The notes beneath the pieces were generated by a model. That model was not told where the DNA came from, did not search any database, and saw only the letters and a list, made by a program, of their open reading frames with translations. Shown here one piece after another: positions 1 to 8,589 of a stretch of DNA of 64,000 nucleotides. The position numbers were made by a program, and so were the translations under genes. The stretch's first letter is position 1, and each line of letters begins with the position of its first letter. Source of the stretch: Bacillus sp. AFS041924 (GTDB lineage Bacteria > Bacillota > Bacilli > Bacillales > Bacillaceae_G). The stretch spans positions 1 through 64,000 of the forward strand of contig NZ_NULG01000116.1 of NCBI RefSeq assembly GCF_002577195.1. Direction: 5' to 3'.

Positions 1-167
1 GTAATATTTATTTTAAAATTTTTACTAATAATATTAGGCAGCATTTTAAAAAATATAAAATAAACGTTTGTGAGTTTTTTTAACAAAAAATAAATAGGTG
101 AGATTTTGTAGATATTTTTAACTAAATAAATGTTAAATCTATAAACCTAAACAAAGGAGAAAACAAA

Positions 168-1739
168 ATGTTAGTAGATAGTTTTAATCCATTTGATAAT
201 CTTGCCATTTCAGCATTAGTAGCGGCTGTACCGATTCTTTTATTTCTTTTATGCTTAACAGTTTTTAAAATGAAAGGAATTTATGCAGCATTATTAAACC
301 TTGGAATTACATTTATTATCGTACTGACAATATTTAAATTACCTATTAGTGAATCTATCGGTAGTGTAACTCAAGGAACAATCCAAGGATTATGGCCGAT
401 TGGCTATATCATTGTAATGGCTGTATGGTTATATAAAATAACAGTAGAATCAGGTAAGTTTGATATTTTACGTAGCAGTATAGTTGGGATATCAAGTGAC
501 CAACGTATTCAATTTTTATTAATTGGATTTTGCTTTAACGCATTTCTTGAAGGGGCAGCAGGATTTGGAGTACCGATAGCAATTTGTGCGGTATTACTAG
601 TTTCAGTAGGCTTCAAACCATTACAAGCAGCAATGCTTTGTTTAATAGCTAACGGTGCATCTGGTGCATTTGGTGCAATTGGGATACCGGTGGGAATTAT
701 TGATACATTTGGATTACATGGTGTAACTTCAATGAAAGTTTCAATTATGACGGCATTAACATTACCGATTATTAACTTTACGATTCCATTTCTTTTAGTT
801 TGGTTAATTGATGGATTTAAAGGTATTAAAGAAATTCTGCCTGCAATTTTAGTAACGTCTATTACTTATACAGTTTCTCAAGCATTTATGACAATCGTTT
901 TAGGTCCAGAGTTAGCAGATATTATCCCTTCTTTATTAACTATGGGTGTTTTAGCATTATTTCTTAAAAAATGGCAACCTAAAAATATTTTTTTACTAAA
1001 AGGGAAAGAATTTAAAACTGAATCTTATACTATGGTTGATGTGATAAAAGCATGGTCACCATTTTATTTACTTACAATTTTCGTGTTAATTTGGAGCTTA
1101 AAATCATTTAAAGGTTTATTTGCTGAGGGAGGAGCACTCGCTTCAACTGTCATAAAATTCGTTGTACCGGGTTCCTCTATTAATGTCAGCATTGATCTAA
1201 TCGGTGCAACAGGTACTGCAATATTATTAGCTGCATTTGTAACTATTTTTACTTCTAAATCAATAAATTTTAGTAAAGGTTTATCTCTACTAAAAAAGAC
1301 AATTTCAGAGTTTTGGGTACCGATACTTATGATTTGTGCGATCATTAGTATTGCAAAATTAATGACTTATGGTGGATTAACAAGTGCTTTAAGCCAAGCG
1401 GTTGCACATACTGGAGATGCATTTCCATTTTTATCTCCAATTTTAGGCTGGATTGGTGTATTTATGACTGGTTCTGTAGTTAATAACAATACTTTATTTG
1501 CTCCAATTCAAGTTTCAGCTGGAAATATTTTAGGCACAAATCCTTCGTTATTAGTTTCTGCCAATACAGCTGGTGGGGTAATTGCAAAACTAGTTTCCCC
1601 TCAATCAATTGCAATCGCAACAGCTGCAGTAGGAGAAACAGGTAATGAATCTACATTAACCAAGATGACGTTAAAATATAGTTTTGGATTACTAGCATTC
1701 GTTTGTATTTGGACATTTATTTTATCACTTTTCTTTTAA
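168..1739 (+). CDS. LctP-family L-lactate (or glycolate) permease
   Basis: A 523-residue polytopic membrane protein of the usual length for the LctP family, which imports L-lactate or glycolate with protons. Hydrophobic segments run through the whole protein, and the family's glycine-rich stretches are present (EGAAGFGVPIAI near residue 130, NNNTLFAPIQ near 440). The start is the ATG at 168, preceded by AAAGGAGA. No lactate dehydrogenase or lutABC genes are adjacent, so the substrate is not fixed by context. It is monocistronic and ends at a strong terminator. Family assignment is from recognised sequence; the substrate is inference. Confidence 0.9.
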   Translation: MLVDSFNPFDNLAISALVAAVPILLFLLCLTVFKMKGIYAALLNLGITFIIVLTIFKLPISESIGSVTQGTIQGLWPIGYIIVMAVWLYKITVESGKFDILRSSIVGISSDQRIQFLLIGFCFNAFLEGAAGFGVPIAICAVLLVSVGFKPLQAAMLCLIANGASGAFGAIGIPVGIIDTFGLHGVTSMKVSIMTALTLPIINFTIPFLLVWLIDGFKGIKEILPAILVTSITYTVSQAFMTIVLGPELADIIPSLLTMGVLALFLKKWQPKNIFLLKGKEFKTESYTMVDVIKAWSPFYLLTIFVLIWSLKSFKGLFAEGGALASTVIKFVVPGSSINVSIDLIGATGTAILLAAFVTIFTSKSINFSKGLSLLKKTISEFWVPILMICAIISIAKLMTYGGLTSALSQAVAHTGDAFPFLSPILGWIGVFMTGSVVNNNTLFAPIQVSAGNILGTNPSLLVSANTAGGVIAKLVSPQSIAIATAAVGETGNESTLTKMTLKYSFGLLAFVCIWTFILSLFF

Positions 1740-1756
1740 AATTTACTCATACTATA

Positions 1757-1790
1757 AAGCCTTGAGAATTATTTTCTCAAGGCTTTTTTT
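1757..1790 (+). terminator. Rho-independent terminator of the lactate permease gene
   Basis: A 12-bp perfect stem (1757-1768 with 1774-1785, AAGCCTTGAGAA) with a 5-nt loop, followed by a T run to 1790. Confidence 0.9.
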
Positions 1791-1956
1791 ATTCACTACT
1801 CGATTAAATCGTGTTAGGTGGCGATGCAAATTAAGACTTTGAGAATTAATATTCAATTTTACCTAAAATATAGACTATTGCCCATGTAACAAGGATTGTG
1901 AACCTAACATATACTTTATTGTGATTTCTAATAAGCAAGTGAAGGAGGCAATATAT

Positions 1957-2073
1957 ATGAAAGGTTATTCACCTTATTATGGCGGAGGCTTTGGATGTGG
2001 TGGAGGATTTGCGTTAATCGTTGTATTATTTATTTTATTAATTATCATCGGTGCAAGTATTGTAAATTTCTAA
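1957..2073 (+). CDS. YjcZ-family sporulation-associated small membrane peptide
   Basis: A 38-residue peptide: a Tyr/Gly-rich head (MKGYSPYYGGGFGCGGGF) followed by one hydrophobic helix (about residues 19-35). This is the typical layout of the YjcZ/YtrI-like small peptides of spore-forming bacilli, which are often made in sporulating cells. A strong GAAGGAGG site lies at 1941-1948, 8 nt before the ATG. It stands alone, with a hairpin about 25 bp downstream. The family is recognised by composition and layout; the molecular function is unknown. Confidence 0.85.
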   Translation: MKGYSPYYGGGFGCGGGFALIVVLFILLIIIGASIVNF

Positions 2074-2099
2074 AAACTATTGAGCGTCAGCCACAGATA

Positions 2100-2133
2100 C
2101 CGACTAACAACAAGTTAGTCGGTTTATTTCATT
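2100..2133 (+). terminator. Hairpin terminator after the YjcZ-type gene
   Basis: CCGACTAAC pairs with GTTAGTCGG (2100-2122), followed by a T-rich but interrupted tail. Confidence 0.7.
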
Positions 2134-2277
2134 TTTACTTTTCATTCTTAGTGATTTCAATTAGTAGTCTTTTCACCAAGTTTTTATTAAGTGCATATAA
2201 AGAAGTAGGTATATAACTAGGAATTTCTACTTAACTAATTAAAATTAAATTGTCCTATTAAACAAGGAGGACCATAA

Positions 2278-3687
2278 ATGAAAAATCAGCTTTATAAACC
2301 TCAAAGACATTGGAAAGATATCCCTTTATGGAAAGATGTTACGGAAGAACAATGGAACGACTGGTTATGGCAATTAACGAATACAGTAAGAACCTTAGAC
2401 GATTTGAAGCAAGTGATCGATTTAACGAAGGATGAAGAAGAAGGAGTTAGAATATCTACAAAAACAATTCCTTTAAATATCACTCCATACTATGCTTCTT
2501 TAATGAATCCTACCGATCCTCGCTGTCCTATACGTATGCAATCTGTACCAATTAGTAAAGAATTAAATAAAACAAAATATGACTCCGAAGATCCACTAGG
2601 AGAGGATGAGGATAGTCCGGTACCAGGTTTAACGCATCGATATCCTGACCGAGTGCTATTTTTAGTGACAAATCAATGTTCAATGTATTGTCGCTACTGT
2701 ACAAGAAGACGATTTTCAGGGCAAATCGGAATGGGCGTACCAAAAAAACAATTAGATGACGCGATTGCGTATATTCGTCAAAATGAAGAAATAAGAGACG
2801 TACTTATTTCAGGCGGAGATGGATTACTAATTAATGACAATATTTTAGAATATATTTTAAAAAATTTAAGGGCAATTGACCATCTAGAAATTATTAGAAT
2901 TGGTACTAGAGCACCTGTTGTATTTCCACAAAGGATTACCGAAAACCTATGCGAAATTTTAAAAAAATACCACCCTGTATGGTTAAACACGCATTTTAAT
3001 ACGAGTATTGAAGTCACTGAAGAAGCAAAGAAGGCATGTGAAATGCTTGCAAATGCTGGTGTTCCAGTTGGAAATCAGTCTGTTATATTAACTGGAATTA
3101 ACGACAGTGTACCGATAATGAAAAAGTTAATGCATGACTTAGTAAAAATTAGAGTAAGACCATATTATATTTATCAATGTGATTTATCAGAAGGAATTGG
3201 TCATTTTAGAGCACCAGTAGCAAAAGGTTTAGAGATTATTGAAGGGTTACGAGGACATACTTCTGGTTATGCAGTACCTACCTTTGTAGTTGATGCACCT
3301 GGTGGTGGAGGTAAAATTTCTCTTCAACCAAACTATATCGTCTCTCAAAGTAGTAAAAAAACAGTGTTACGAAATTTTGAGGGAGTAATTACATCTTATC
3401 CGGAGCCTGAAAACTATAAAGAAGATACAGCTGAAGAATATTTTTCACTAGTGTATCCTGATTATTTAAATAAAGCTGCTAAAGTTGGAATTGCTAGTAT
3501 CATGACTGATCAAGTGCAAAGTCTGATCCCGGCAGATTTAGAAAGAATGAAAAAGAGAGAGCAATACCAAACAGATCCAGATCATAGTTCATTAAAGAAT
3601 AAAAGAGAAAAAAGGGATGAATTAAAAGAGAAAAAATATCAAGCGCAAATTCAAAAAATGGATGGAAGTGTAAAGAAAGATGAATAA
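2278..3687 (+). CDS. kamA: L-lysine 2,3-aminomutase (radical SAM, PLP)
   Basis: Converts L-lysine to L-beta-lysine using a [4Fe-4S] cluster, S-adenosylmethionine and pyridoxal phosphate. The CxxxCxxC cluster motif is CSMYCRYC (Cys134, Cys138, Cys141), followed by TRRR as in the family. A glycine-rich segment (DAPGGGGK) lies near residue 340. The 469-residue length matches B. subtilis KamA/YodO (about 471). The charged tail after residue 420 is also typical. The ATG at 2278 follows AAGGAGGACC. The 3' end overlaps yokU by 8 nt, so the two are probably cotranslated. Confidence 0.95.
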   Translation: MKNQLYKPQRHWKDIPLWKDVTEEQWNDWLWQLTNTVRTLDDLKQVIDLTKDEEEGVRISTKTIPLNITPYYASLMNPTDPRCPIRMQSVPISKELNKTKYDSEDPLGEDEDSPVPGLTHRYPDRVLFLVTNQCSMYCRYCTRRRFSGQIGMGVPKKQLDDAIAYIRQNEEIRDVLISGGDGLLINDNILEYILKNLRAIDHLEIIRIGTRAPVVFPQRITENLCEILKKYHPVWLNTHFNTSIEVTEEAKKACEMLANAGVPVGNQSVILTGINDSVPIMKKLMHDLVKIRVRPYYIYQCDLSEGIGHFRAPVAKGLEIIEGLRGHTSGYAVPTFVVDAPGGGGKISLQPNYIVSQSSKKTVLRNFEGVITSYPEPENYKEDTAEEYFSLVYPDYLNKAAKVGIASIMTDQVQSLIPADLERMKKREQYQTDPDHSSLKNKREKRDELKEKKYQAQIQKMDGSVKKDE

Positions 3688-3970
3688 TACATTAAAATGT
3701 GATTGGTGTGGAGAAGAGAATGTACAAGAAACAAAAGCTGTTGTACATTGGGAGTTACCAGATGGTTCTCGAGCAATCACAATTACGGATGTACCATCAC
3801 TTCATTGTGAAAAGTGTAAATTTACCTATCAAAAGGAAGAAATGGTCAAATCAATAGAAGATCAGCTATTTCTTATTTCAACAAAACAACTTCCAGCTTC
3901 CATTGCATTTGATGATTTAATGAAGCAGCCGAGATTATTAAAAAGAAATTATTTTGACTTCTCGTCATAG
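3680..3970 (+). CDS. yokU: YokU-family zinc-ribbon protein
   Basis: A 96-residue protein with two CxxC pairs (CDWC near residue 7 and CEKC near residue 43), predicted to bind one zinc ion, resembling the N-terminal zinc domain of MqsA-like antitoxins. It overlaps the end of kamA by 8 nt, the same pairing known next to kamA in B. subtilis. No partner toxin is adjacent, so an antitoxin role is not supported here. Function unknown. Confidence 0.85.
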   Translation: MNNTLKCDWCGEENVQETKAVVHWELPDGSRAITITDVPSLHCEKCKFTYQKEEMVKSIEDQLFLISTKQLPASIAFDDLMKQPRLLKRNYFDFSS

Positions 3971-4075
3971 AACGAGTATTTTTAAATTATAAAATAACTC
4001 TGCATTACAAGTTATTAAATAGTAACAACCTTTTAATAAAGAGACAAAATAATGAATAAAAATTGAGGGAGAATC

Positions 4076-4294
4076 ATGAGAAAGTCATTTTACCATTATA
4101 TGATGAAACATAGAAACTATAAAATTCCTAATGAAATTGGAATATTAGCAGATCATCTTTTTAATGATCACTCGTTTCCAAAACAATCTTCCAGCTATGA
4201 TGAAATTAGCTCTTACTTAGAATTTGATGGAACTTTCCATCAATCGATGAGCGTTTTTGATGAAGCTTGGAAATTATATGAAGAAGATCAGTAA
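4076..4294 (+). CDS. yozE: YozE-family SAM-like small protein
   Basis: A 72-residue protein beginning MRKSFYHYMMKHR and containing the conserved FNDHSFPK and YDEISSYLE segments, followed by FDEAWKLYE. These match the YozE family, a small helical SAM-like fold of unknown role. GAGGGAGAATC precedes the ATG. It lies between yokU and the split yodN-like gene, as in the syntenic B. subtilis region, and ends at its own terminator. Confidence 0.9.
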   Translation: MRKSFYHYMMKHRNYKIPNEIGILADHLFNDHSFPKQSSSYDEISSYLEFDGTFHQSMSVFDEAWKLYEEDQ

Positions 4295-4331
4295 GATGCG
4301 ACTTAGTTAAATCTAAGTTGCATCTTTTTTT
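4295..4331 (+). terminator. Rho-independent terminator after yozE
   Basis: GATGCGACTTAG pairs with CTAAGTTGCATC (one G-T pair), followed by seven T. Confidence 0.85.
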
Positions 4332-4471
4332 GTAAATTAAACGCAAAAAAACTAGTCTGTATTTTAAATTAATTCCCTTTAAACCTTGATACTTCTTTTC
4401 CTAATTCCTTCTTATAAATTCTAAATACAAAATAGGCTAATCCCTTTTTTTATTTACTATGAAAATGACAG

Positions 4472-4498
4472 ACAATTATCTATTGGTTGCATAGTATA
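4472..4498 (+). promoter_or_regulatory. Possible mother-cell (sigma-K-like) promoter of the split gene and recombinase
   Basis: CATAGTATA at 4490-4498 fits the CATANNNTA -10 pattern of sigma-K promoters. An AC dinucleotide lies 16 nt upstream (4472-4473), and the -10 is about 50 nt before the start codon of the split gene. The match is short and such strings are common in AT-rich DNA, so this is a weak inference. It matters because this promoter would serve both the interrupted gene and the recombinase. Confidence 0.3.
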
Positions 4499-4548
4499 CA
4501 GTAAAAACGAATTAGTCACGACGAATGGAGAAGGAGGTAAGAAGTATT

Positions 4549-4704
4549 ATGACAAAGAAAAAACAACCAAAATATAACGTAGATGATATTGTCGTGATAA
4601 CGTTATATGGTACTGTCGGTAAGATAACAAATATTAACTTTCTATTTTTATTGGGAGATAATCACTTGGCCAAATTAGGAAAATATAAGGTGGTCCCATG
4701 TTAG
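4549..4704 (+). CDS. yodN: 5' part of the split yodN-like gene (truncated by the element)
   Basis: A 51-codon ORF beginning MTKKKQPKYNVDDIVVITLY, with a KOW-like basic beta segment (LYGTVGKITNI). Codons 1-29 are host gene sequence; from codon 30 the reading frame runs into the element and stops after 22 foreign codons. Joining position 4637 to 9515 continues the frame without a stop into the ORF at 9519-10094 and gives a 222-residue protein. The start has a good AAGGAGG at 4531-4537. The last 7 nt overlap the recombinase start. The identity with yodN rests on position between yozE and yozD and on recalled sequence similarity; the function of the protein is not known to me. Confidence 0.85.
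   Translation: MTKKKQPKYNVDDIVVITLYGTVGKITNINFLFLLGDNHLAKLGKYKVVPC
4629..4654 (+). other. attL: left junction of the intervening element
   Basis: The core AAATATTAA (4629-4637) spans codons 27-30 of the yodN-like gene. From 4634 to 4654 runs one 21-bp arm (TTAACTTTCTA then TTTTTATTGG) that is the exact reverse complement of 9484-9504 at the other end. The AA at 4630-4631 is the centre of the reconstructed palindrome and the likely crossover dinucleotide. It is non-palindromic, so it would fix orientation. Confidence 0.88.
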
Positions 4705-6167
4705 CAGCAATATACCTCAGACTATCAAGAAATGAAGAGCAAAAAGATGTGGAAGAGGTTTTACTTAATCATAAAAACGCTTTAATTAAATTAGCAAACC
4801 AACATAATTTAAAATATATTATTTATCAGGAAATATCGAGTGGAGTAAATACCGAACGGGAACAATTAAATTTGTTATTAAAGAAAATCCATGAATTTGA
4901 TTATTTAATTATTATGGATATTGATCGTCTTTCACGTGATAATGCACATGCTGAACAAATTAAGCAATTATTAATATTAAATGATATAAAAATATTAACA
5001 CCTCAAGGGAAAATAGATTTATCCCAGGAAACCAATGAAATGTTATTTTCCTTTCAAGCAGTATTGGCTAACTTTGAATATAAGCAAATAAAAAAGCGTT
5101 TATCTAGAGGTAGATTAGCAGCAGCTGAGCAAGGAAAGTGGGTAATGAGCAATAAGACTCCACTTGGATATCGTAAAAATTCGGATAAAAGATTAGAAAT
5201 AGTTGAAGATGAAGCAAAGATCATTCGATATATATTCGATAAATCTTTAGAAAGAGTTTCTGTAAATGAAATAGCGCGACAGTTAAATATGTTAAATTGG
5301 AGGAGTAGACAAGGTAAAATCCTTACTACATCTCATATTAGTCAACTTAGAGTGAATCCAGTTTATTATGGAGTGATTCAAGCTAGTAGACGTATTCATC
5401 ATAAGATAATTGATGAAGTATTTATTGAAAACGCCCATGAGGCAATTATTAGTAAAGAAAAATTTTTTGCGGTCCAAAATTTATTACAAGATAATAAAAA
5501 AGTCTATTTTCAAAAACGAAAAGCAATTCGGAGGTTACAAAATTTAATTTTTTGTAATTGCTGTGGTCGAAAGCGATATATTCAAAAAGATAACTCGAGT
5601 TCTGATTTTATTAAATCTTGTTCATATAAAATTTCAAATAATCAATGTAAAGATCGAGGCTATAAATATCATCTAGTCGAAGAATTTGTTTTAAAAAGTA
5701 TTAAAGACAAAAAATCAGAGTTTAAAATAGCACTAAAAATGCTAGATTCTCAGAAAACTATAGAGCTAGAAAATAGATTTATGAATGAACTTGACTCTTT
5801 AATGAAGCAAAAAGACAAAATGAATAAACGACAAAATAATATTAGAGAAATGAGGATGGATGGAGAAATTAATAAATTTGAATTTGAAGAATTAAAAAAT
5901 GAAAATAGAGTTCAATTAAATCAAATTAATGAACAAATTGAACACTATAAAACTCAAATTGAAAATCTACGAAGAAGTGAAGAAAATGCCCAAAAAATAC
6001 AAAAGATTATTGAAACATTGGACCATTTAGAAGAAATCGACCCAGAACTATGCAATCTGTTTTTGAAGTCATTTATTAAAAAAATATGGTTTAGTAGTAA
6101 TATGGATTCGAGTCATGATACGACTCGAAATAAAAAAGTTGCCACCATTAAAATAGAATGGATTTAA
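4698..6167 (+). CDS. Large serine recombinase (SpoIVCA/SprA-type integrase-excisionase)
   Basis: A 489-residue site-specific recombinase of the large serine family. The order is: catalytic resolvase domain with the nucleophile Ser10 (YLRLSR) and DRLSRD near residue 75; a 'recombinase' DNA-binding domain (about 155-260); a zinc-ribbon region with Cys286, Cys288, Cys289 and later cysteines; a long charged coiled coil (about 350-450). The ATG at 4698 lies 5 nt after AAGGTGG and inside the last codons of the truncated host ORF (7-nt overlap), so translation is probably coupled. It sits 61 bp from attL. It should cut at the attL/attR cores. The family is certain by motif; developmental control is inference. 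Confidence 0.95.
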   Translation: MLAAIYLRLSRNEEQKDVEEVLLNHKNALIKLANQHNLKYIIYQEISSGVNTEREQLNLLLKKIHEFDYLIIMDIDRLSRDNAHAEQIKQLLILNDIKILTPQGKIDLSQETNEMLFSFQAVLANFEYKQIKKRLSRGRLAAAEQGKWVMSNKTPLGYRKNSDKRLEIVEDEAKIIRYIFDKSLERVSVNEIARQLNMLNWRSRQGKILTTSHISQLRVNPVYYGVIQASRRIHHKIIDEVFIENAHEAIISKEKFFAVQNLLQDNKKVYFQKRKAIRRLQNLIFCNCCGRKRYIQKDNSSSDFIKSCSYKISNNQCKDRGYKYHLVEEFVLKSIKDKKSEFKIALKMLDSQKTIELENRFMNELDSLMKQKDKMNKRQNNIREMRMDGEINKFEFEELKNENRVQLNQINEQIEHYKTQIENLRRSEENAQKIQKIIETLDHLEEIDPELCNLFLKSFIKKIWFSSNMDSSHDTTRNKKVATIKIEWI

Positions 6168-6201
6168 TTTCTAAAAACAAAAATCATTATAAACCAAAAT
6201 T

Positions 6202-6247
6202 AAAACAAGTTTAGTTATATCTGAAAAGATACGACTGAACTTGTTTT
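6202..6247. terminator. Bidirectional terminator between the recombinase and the DUF4257-like gene
   Basis: AAAACAAGTTTAGT (6202-6215) pairs with ACTGAACTTGTTTT (6234-6247). The A and T tracts on the two sides suit termination of both convergent genes. Confidence 0.75.
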
Positions 6248-6268
6248 AGCAATACCCACAATAAAAAT

Positions 6269-6871
6269 TTACCCATTATTGATTAATTTGACTAAATCAT
6301 TAAAATATTTTTCAGCTTCCTTGGTGCTTCGTGCATTTTTTAATTTTTTCTTTAAAACATTGTAATGTAAATCAACTTCTTTATTTGTAGCATGATCCCT
6401 ATGATCATTCTCATTATTTTGTTCGATTGCATCGACAACACTAGTATCGTTTTGATACACCTTCGAAGAATCACTTGCCTTTTCGTTCGCTTTCTTCTCA
6501 TTTTCTATTTCAGCTAGTGTATTGCTAAAATCAGTAATTTTATCATTAACGTTCTTATCGACCAATTTTTCTAGATATGCACCGCCGCTAATTCCACAAA
6601 TAAAAGCAAAAATAATTACAGATGCAGGGGTTGGATGAGTTGTCGTTACGACTGCGATGAGGTATGATGCACAACCTGCCATCGCACCAAGAATTATTTC
6701 TCGCTTAGAACCAAGTGAATATCTTTCTCTACCATCAGAATCTTTAAAATGATAACTTTTTATGTAGCCTTCATTTGCTAATAATATATTCGCGTATCCG
6801 CCTATTGCACCAATAATGATTGATAGAATGATAAGAAATAAATCAAATGTCTGTAACAGATTTTCATACAT
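6269..6871 (-). CDS. DUF4257-like membrane protein in the element
   Basis: A 200-residue protein with an N-terminal hydrophobic helix (about residues 10-30), a short polar stretch, then two more helices (about 56-75 and 83-100), followed by a long charged, Asn/Glu/Lys-rich cytoplasmic tail. The membrane part resembles DUF4257 proteins of bacilli, which have no known function. An AAGGAGGGG site precedes the ATG. It is transcribed toward the recombinase. The tail makes it longer than the typical family member as I recall it. Confidence 0.6.
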   Translation of the reverse strand: MYENLLQTFDLFLIILSIIIGAIGGYANILLANEGYIKSYHFKDSDGRERYSLGSKREIILGAMAGCASYLIAVVTTTHPTPASVIIFAFICGISGGAYLEKLVDKNVNDKITDFSNTLAEIENEKKANEKASDSSKVYQNDTSVVDAIEQNNENDHRDHATNKEVDLHYNVLKKKLKNARSTKEAEKYFNDLVKLINNG

Positions 6872-7223
6872 ATTTGGCCCCTCCTTTTTTGTAAACTATA
6901 TGGAGGCTTTTTTTATAATAGAACAGTAGATTCTATTCGTTTAGATCGGTCTATTGTAACGAATTTGTGCAGAAGAAACAACCCATTTTCTGTGGGAATC
7001 AGGCTGGAAAGTTGCTTAACATTCAATATATTAATTTATTTACTTTAGCCCTGGAACGGGGAAGTTTTCAAGTATTTGATCATAAATATCTCAGACTGAT
7101 TGAAATATATTTAATTCGAGACATTCAGGCTGATTAGGACCGCTGGTATGGTTTTAACTGATTAAACACTTAATGAAAAGATCGTTTTTCAACAGTCTGA
7201 GGATTTTGTTCTTACTTAATTTA
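6872..7223. other. Intergenic stretch inside the element
   Basis: About 350 bp between two minus-strand genes. I see no coding frame with a credible start. An A/T hairpin-like run sits just upstream of the DUF4257-like gene (6895-6915). Otherwise nothing recognisable. Confidence 0.5.
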
Positions 7224-8006
7224 CTAAATCTTAACGGTTTTTTGTTTATTTATGAAGGAGCGTATAGTTTGATTAAATTTTTCTGCAACTTCCATTTTTG
7301 TTACATGGCCAGAATTTTTGAAAATCACTAATTTTGAATTAGGGATACTTTGATGCATTAGTAATTGGATCCATACTGGCGTTATCGTATCAAACTGACC
7401 ACCAATTATAAGAGTAGGTACTTTTATCTTTGGTAATAACTCTCTATTATCCACCTTAAAACATTCTCTCATTGATTTATCATATCCTTCAGGATTCGGT
7501 CGATAATATTTTCTAAATTGTTTTAATGTCTCTTCTTCCCATGAAAATAAGCATGCTCTTACCGTCATCTCACTTAGCTGTTGTGGGGTAAAGACTTTTG
7601 AACGTAACATTTTAAAATGTAAAAACCATAAACCTATTATTCTTGGAGCGAAATGAAAGGTGCTAACTAGAATTAATGATCGACATCTTGCAGGTGCTTG
7701 GCGATAAATTTCTTGTGCAACTGTTCCGCCCATTGATAAACCTAATATATGAGCACTTTCAATGCCTAACTCATCCATTAAATCTAGTACATCTTTTGCG
7801 AAATTCTTAATTGATATGCCTTCAGTTAAATTATTTTCACCATGACCACGCAAATCAGGAATAATTAAATCGTATTCATCCGCTAGCTCATATTGTTTAA
7901 ACCAGCCTTCTTTTACTTCGCCAAGGCCATGAATTAATACGAGAGGTTCTCCAGTACCTAATCGATTATAGTACAGTTTTATCGTTTCAGTCTTCGTAGC
8001 GTACAA
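7224..8006 (-). CDS. Alpha/beta hydrolase
   Basis: A 260-residue alpha/beta-hydrolase fold enzyme: oxyanion motif HGLGE near residue 26, nucleophile elbow GLSMGG near residue 93, acid in the GGQFDTITP segment near 203, and catalytic His in NSGHVTKME near 233. TTG at 8006 is the likely start, after AAAGGAGTG. It is divergent from phaQ-phaP with a shared 160-bp promoter region, which suggests a lipid or polyester-related substrate. The substrate cannot be read from sequence. It does not look like a classical intracellular PHB depolymerase by any motif I can point to. Confidence 0.8.
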   Translation of the reverse strand: MYATKTETIKLYYNRLGTGEPLVLIHGLGEVKEGWFKQYELADEYDLIIPDLRGHGENNLTEGISIKNFAKDVLDLMDELGIESAHILGLSMGGTVAQEIYRQAPARCRSLILVSTFHFAPRIIGLWFLHFKMLRSKVFTPQQLSEMTVRACLFSWEEETLKQFRKYYRPNPEGYDKSMRECFKVDNRELLPKIKVPTLIIGGQFDTITPVWIQLLMHQSIPNSKLVIFKNSGHVTKMEVAEKFNQTIRSFINKQKTVKI

Positions 8007-8105
8007 TTTTAATCACTCCTTTGGTAATTGTTTACCAAACTTTTTGACGATTAAACGGTATGATTTAAGTTTTTTGAAAATTTATACTAAATTATATTTG
8101 CCGTA

Positions 8106-8134
8106 TTGACGGTATATTCATATATGTGTAAAAT
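8106..8134 (+). promoter_or_regulatory. Sigma-A-type promoter of phaQ-phaP with overlapping inverted repeat
   Basis: TTGACG (8106-8111), 17-nt spacer, TAAAAT (8129-8134). The -35 box sits inside CCGTATTGACGG (8101-8112), a CCGT-N4-ACGG inverted repeat that could be the binding site of the PadR-type repressor encoded downstream. Confidence 0.6.
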
Positions 8135-8166
8135 ACACCTATAGATTTATTGTAGAGGTGTTACCA

Positions 8167-8589
8167 ATGAACAATGAAAAAGATAAAAATATTACTCCTT
8201 CAAAAAACTTTATTATGCCTTTTATTCTTCTACTCCTTAGTCGTATGACACTTCACGGTTATGAATTAATTCAAAAGCTCCACGCATTCGGATTTCAAAC
8301 ACTTGATCAAGGGAATTTATATCGATTATTAAGACAACTAGAGAAAGAAAACCTTGTATTTTCAGAATGGGATACGAAAGGAAGCGGACCTGCTAAGCGC
8401 TGCTATTCAATTACTGAAACTGGAAAAGAATTCTTACGAGGTAATGCAAGGCAACTCGAACGTTATCAATCAATGCTAGATCAATTTTTCAAAATGTACA
8501 CAAGTTTTCTTGAGCTCTACATGCCTCCATTACAAAGAGAGGATAAAATAGAGAAAAATTCGAAACAAAATGAGGAGGAAGAAATTTGA
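8167..8589 (+). CDS. phaQ: PhaQ, PadR-type PHB-responsive repressor
   Basis: A 140-residue PadR-family winged-helix regulator (MPFILLLLSRMTLHGYELI, then LYRLLRQLEKENLV and GPAKRCYSITETG). The N-terminal NFIMPF segment and the DQGNLYR and QFFKMY segments match PhaQ, the repressor that senses polyhydroxybutyrate and controls phasin expression in Bacillus megaterium. The ATG at 8167 has GAGGTG 6 nt upstream; the longer GTG start at 8158 would overlap that site. It overlaps phaP by 4 nt. Known role is from the family; that this copy is active is inference. Confidence 0.8.
   Translation: MNNEKDKNITPSKNFIMPFILLLLSRMTLHGYELIQKLHAFGFQTLDQGNLYRLLRQLEKENLVFSEWDTKGSGPAKRCYSITETGKEFLRGNARQLERYQSMLDQFFKMYTSFLELYMPPLQREDKIEKNSKQNEEEEI

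Noticed and set aside
3680-3970. YokU as an antitoxin of a toxin-antitoxin pair
   Set aside because: The zinc ribbon resembles MqsA, but no small toxin gene is adjacent and the kamA-yokU pairing is conserved in another context.
4698-6167. The recombinase as part of a phage
   Set aside because: No structural, lysis, replication or packaging genes are present in the 4.9-kb element, so a prophage is not supported.
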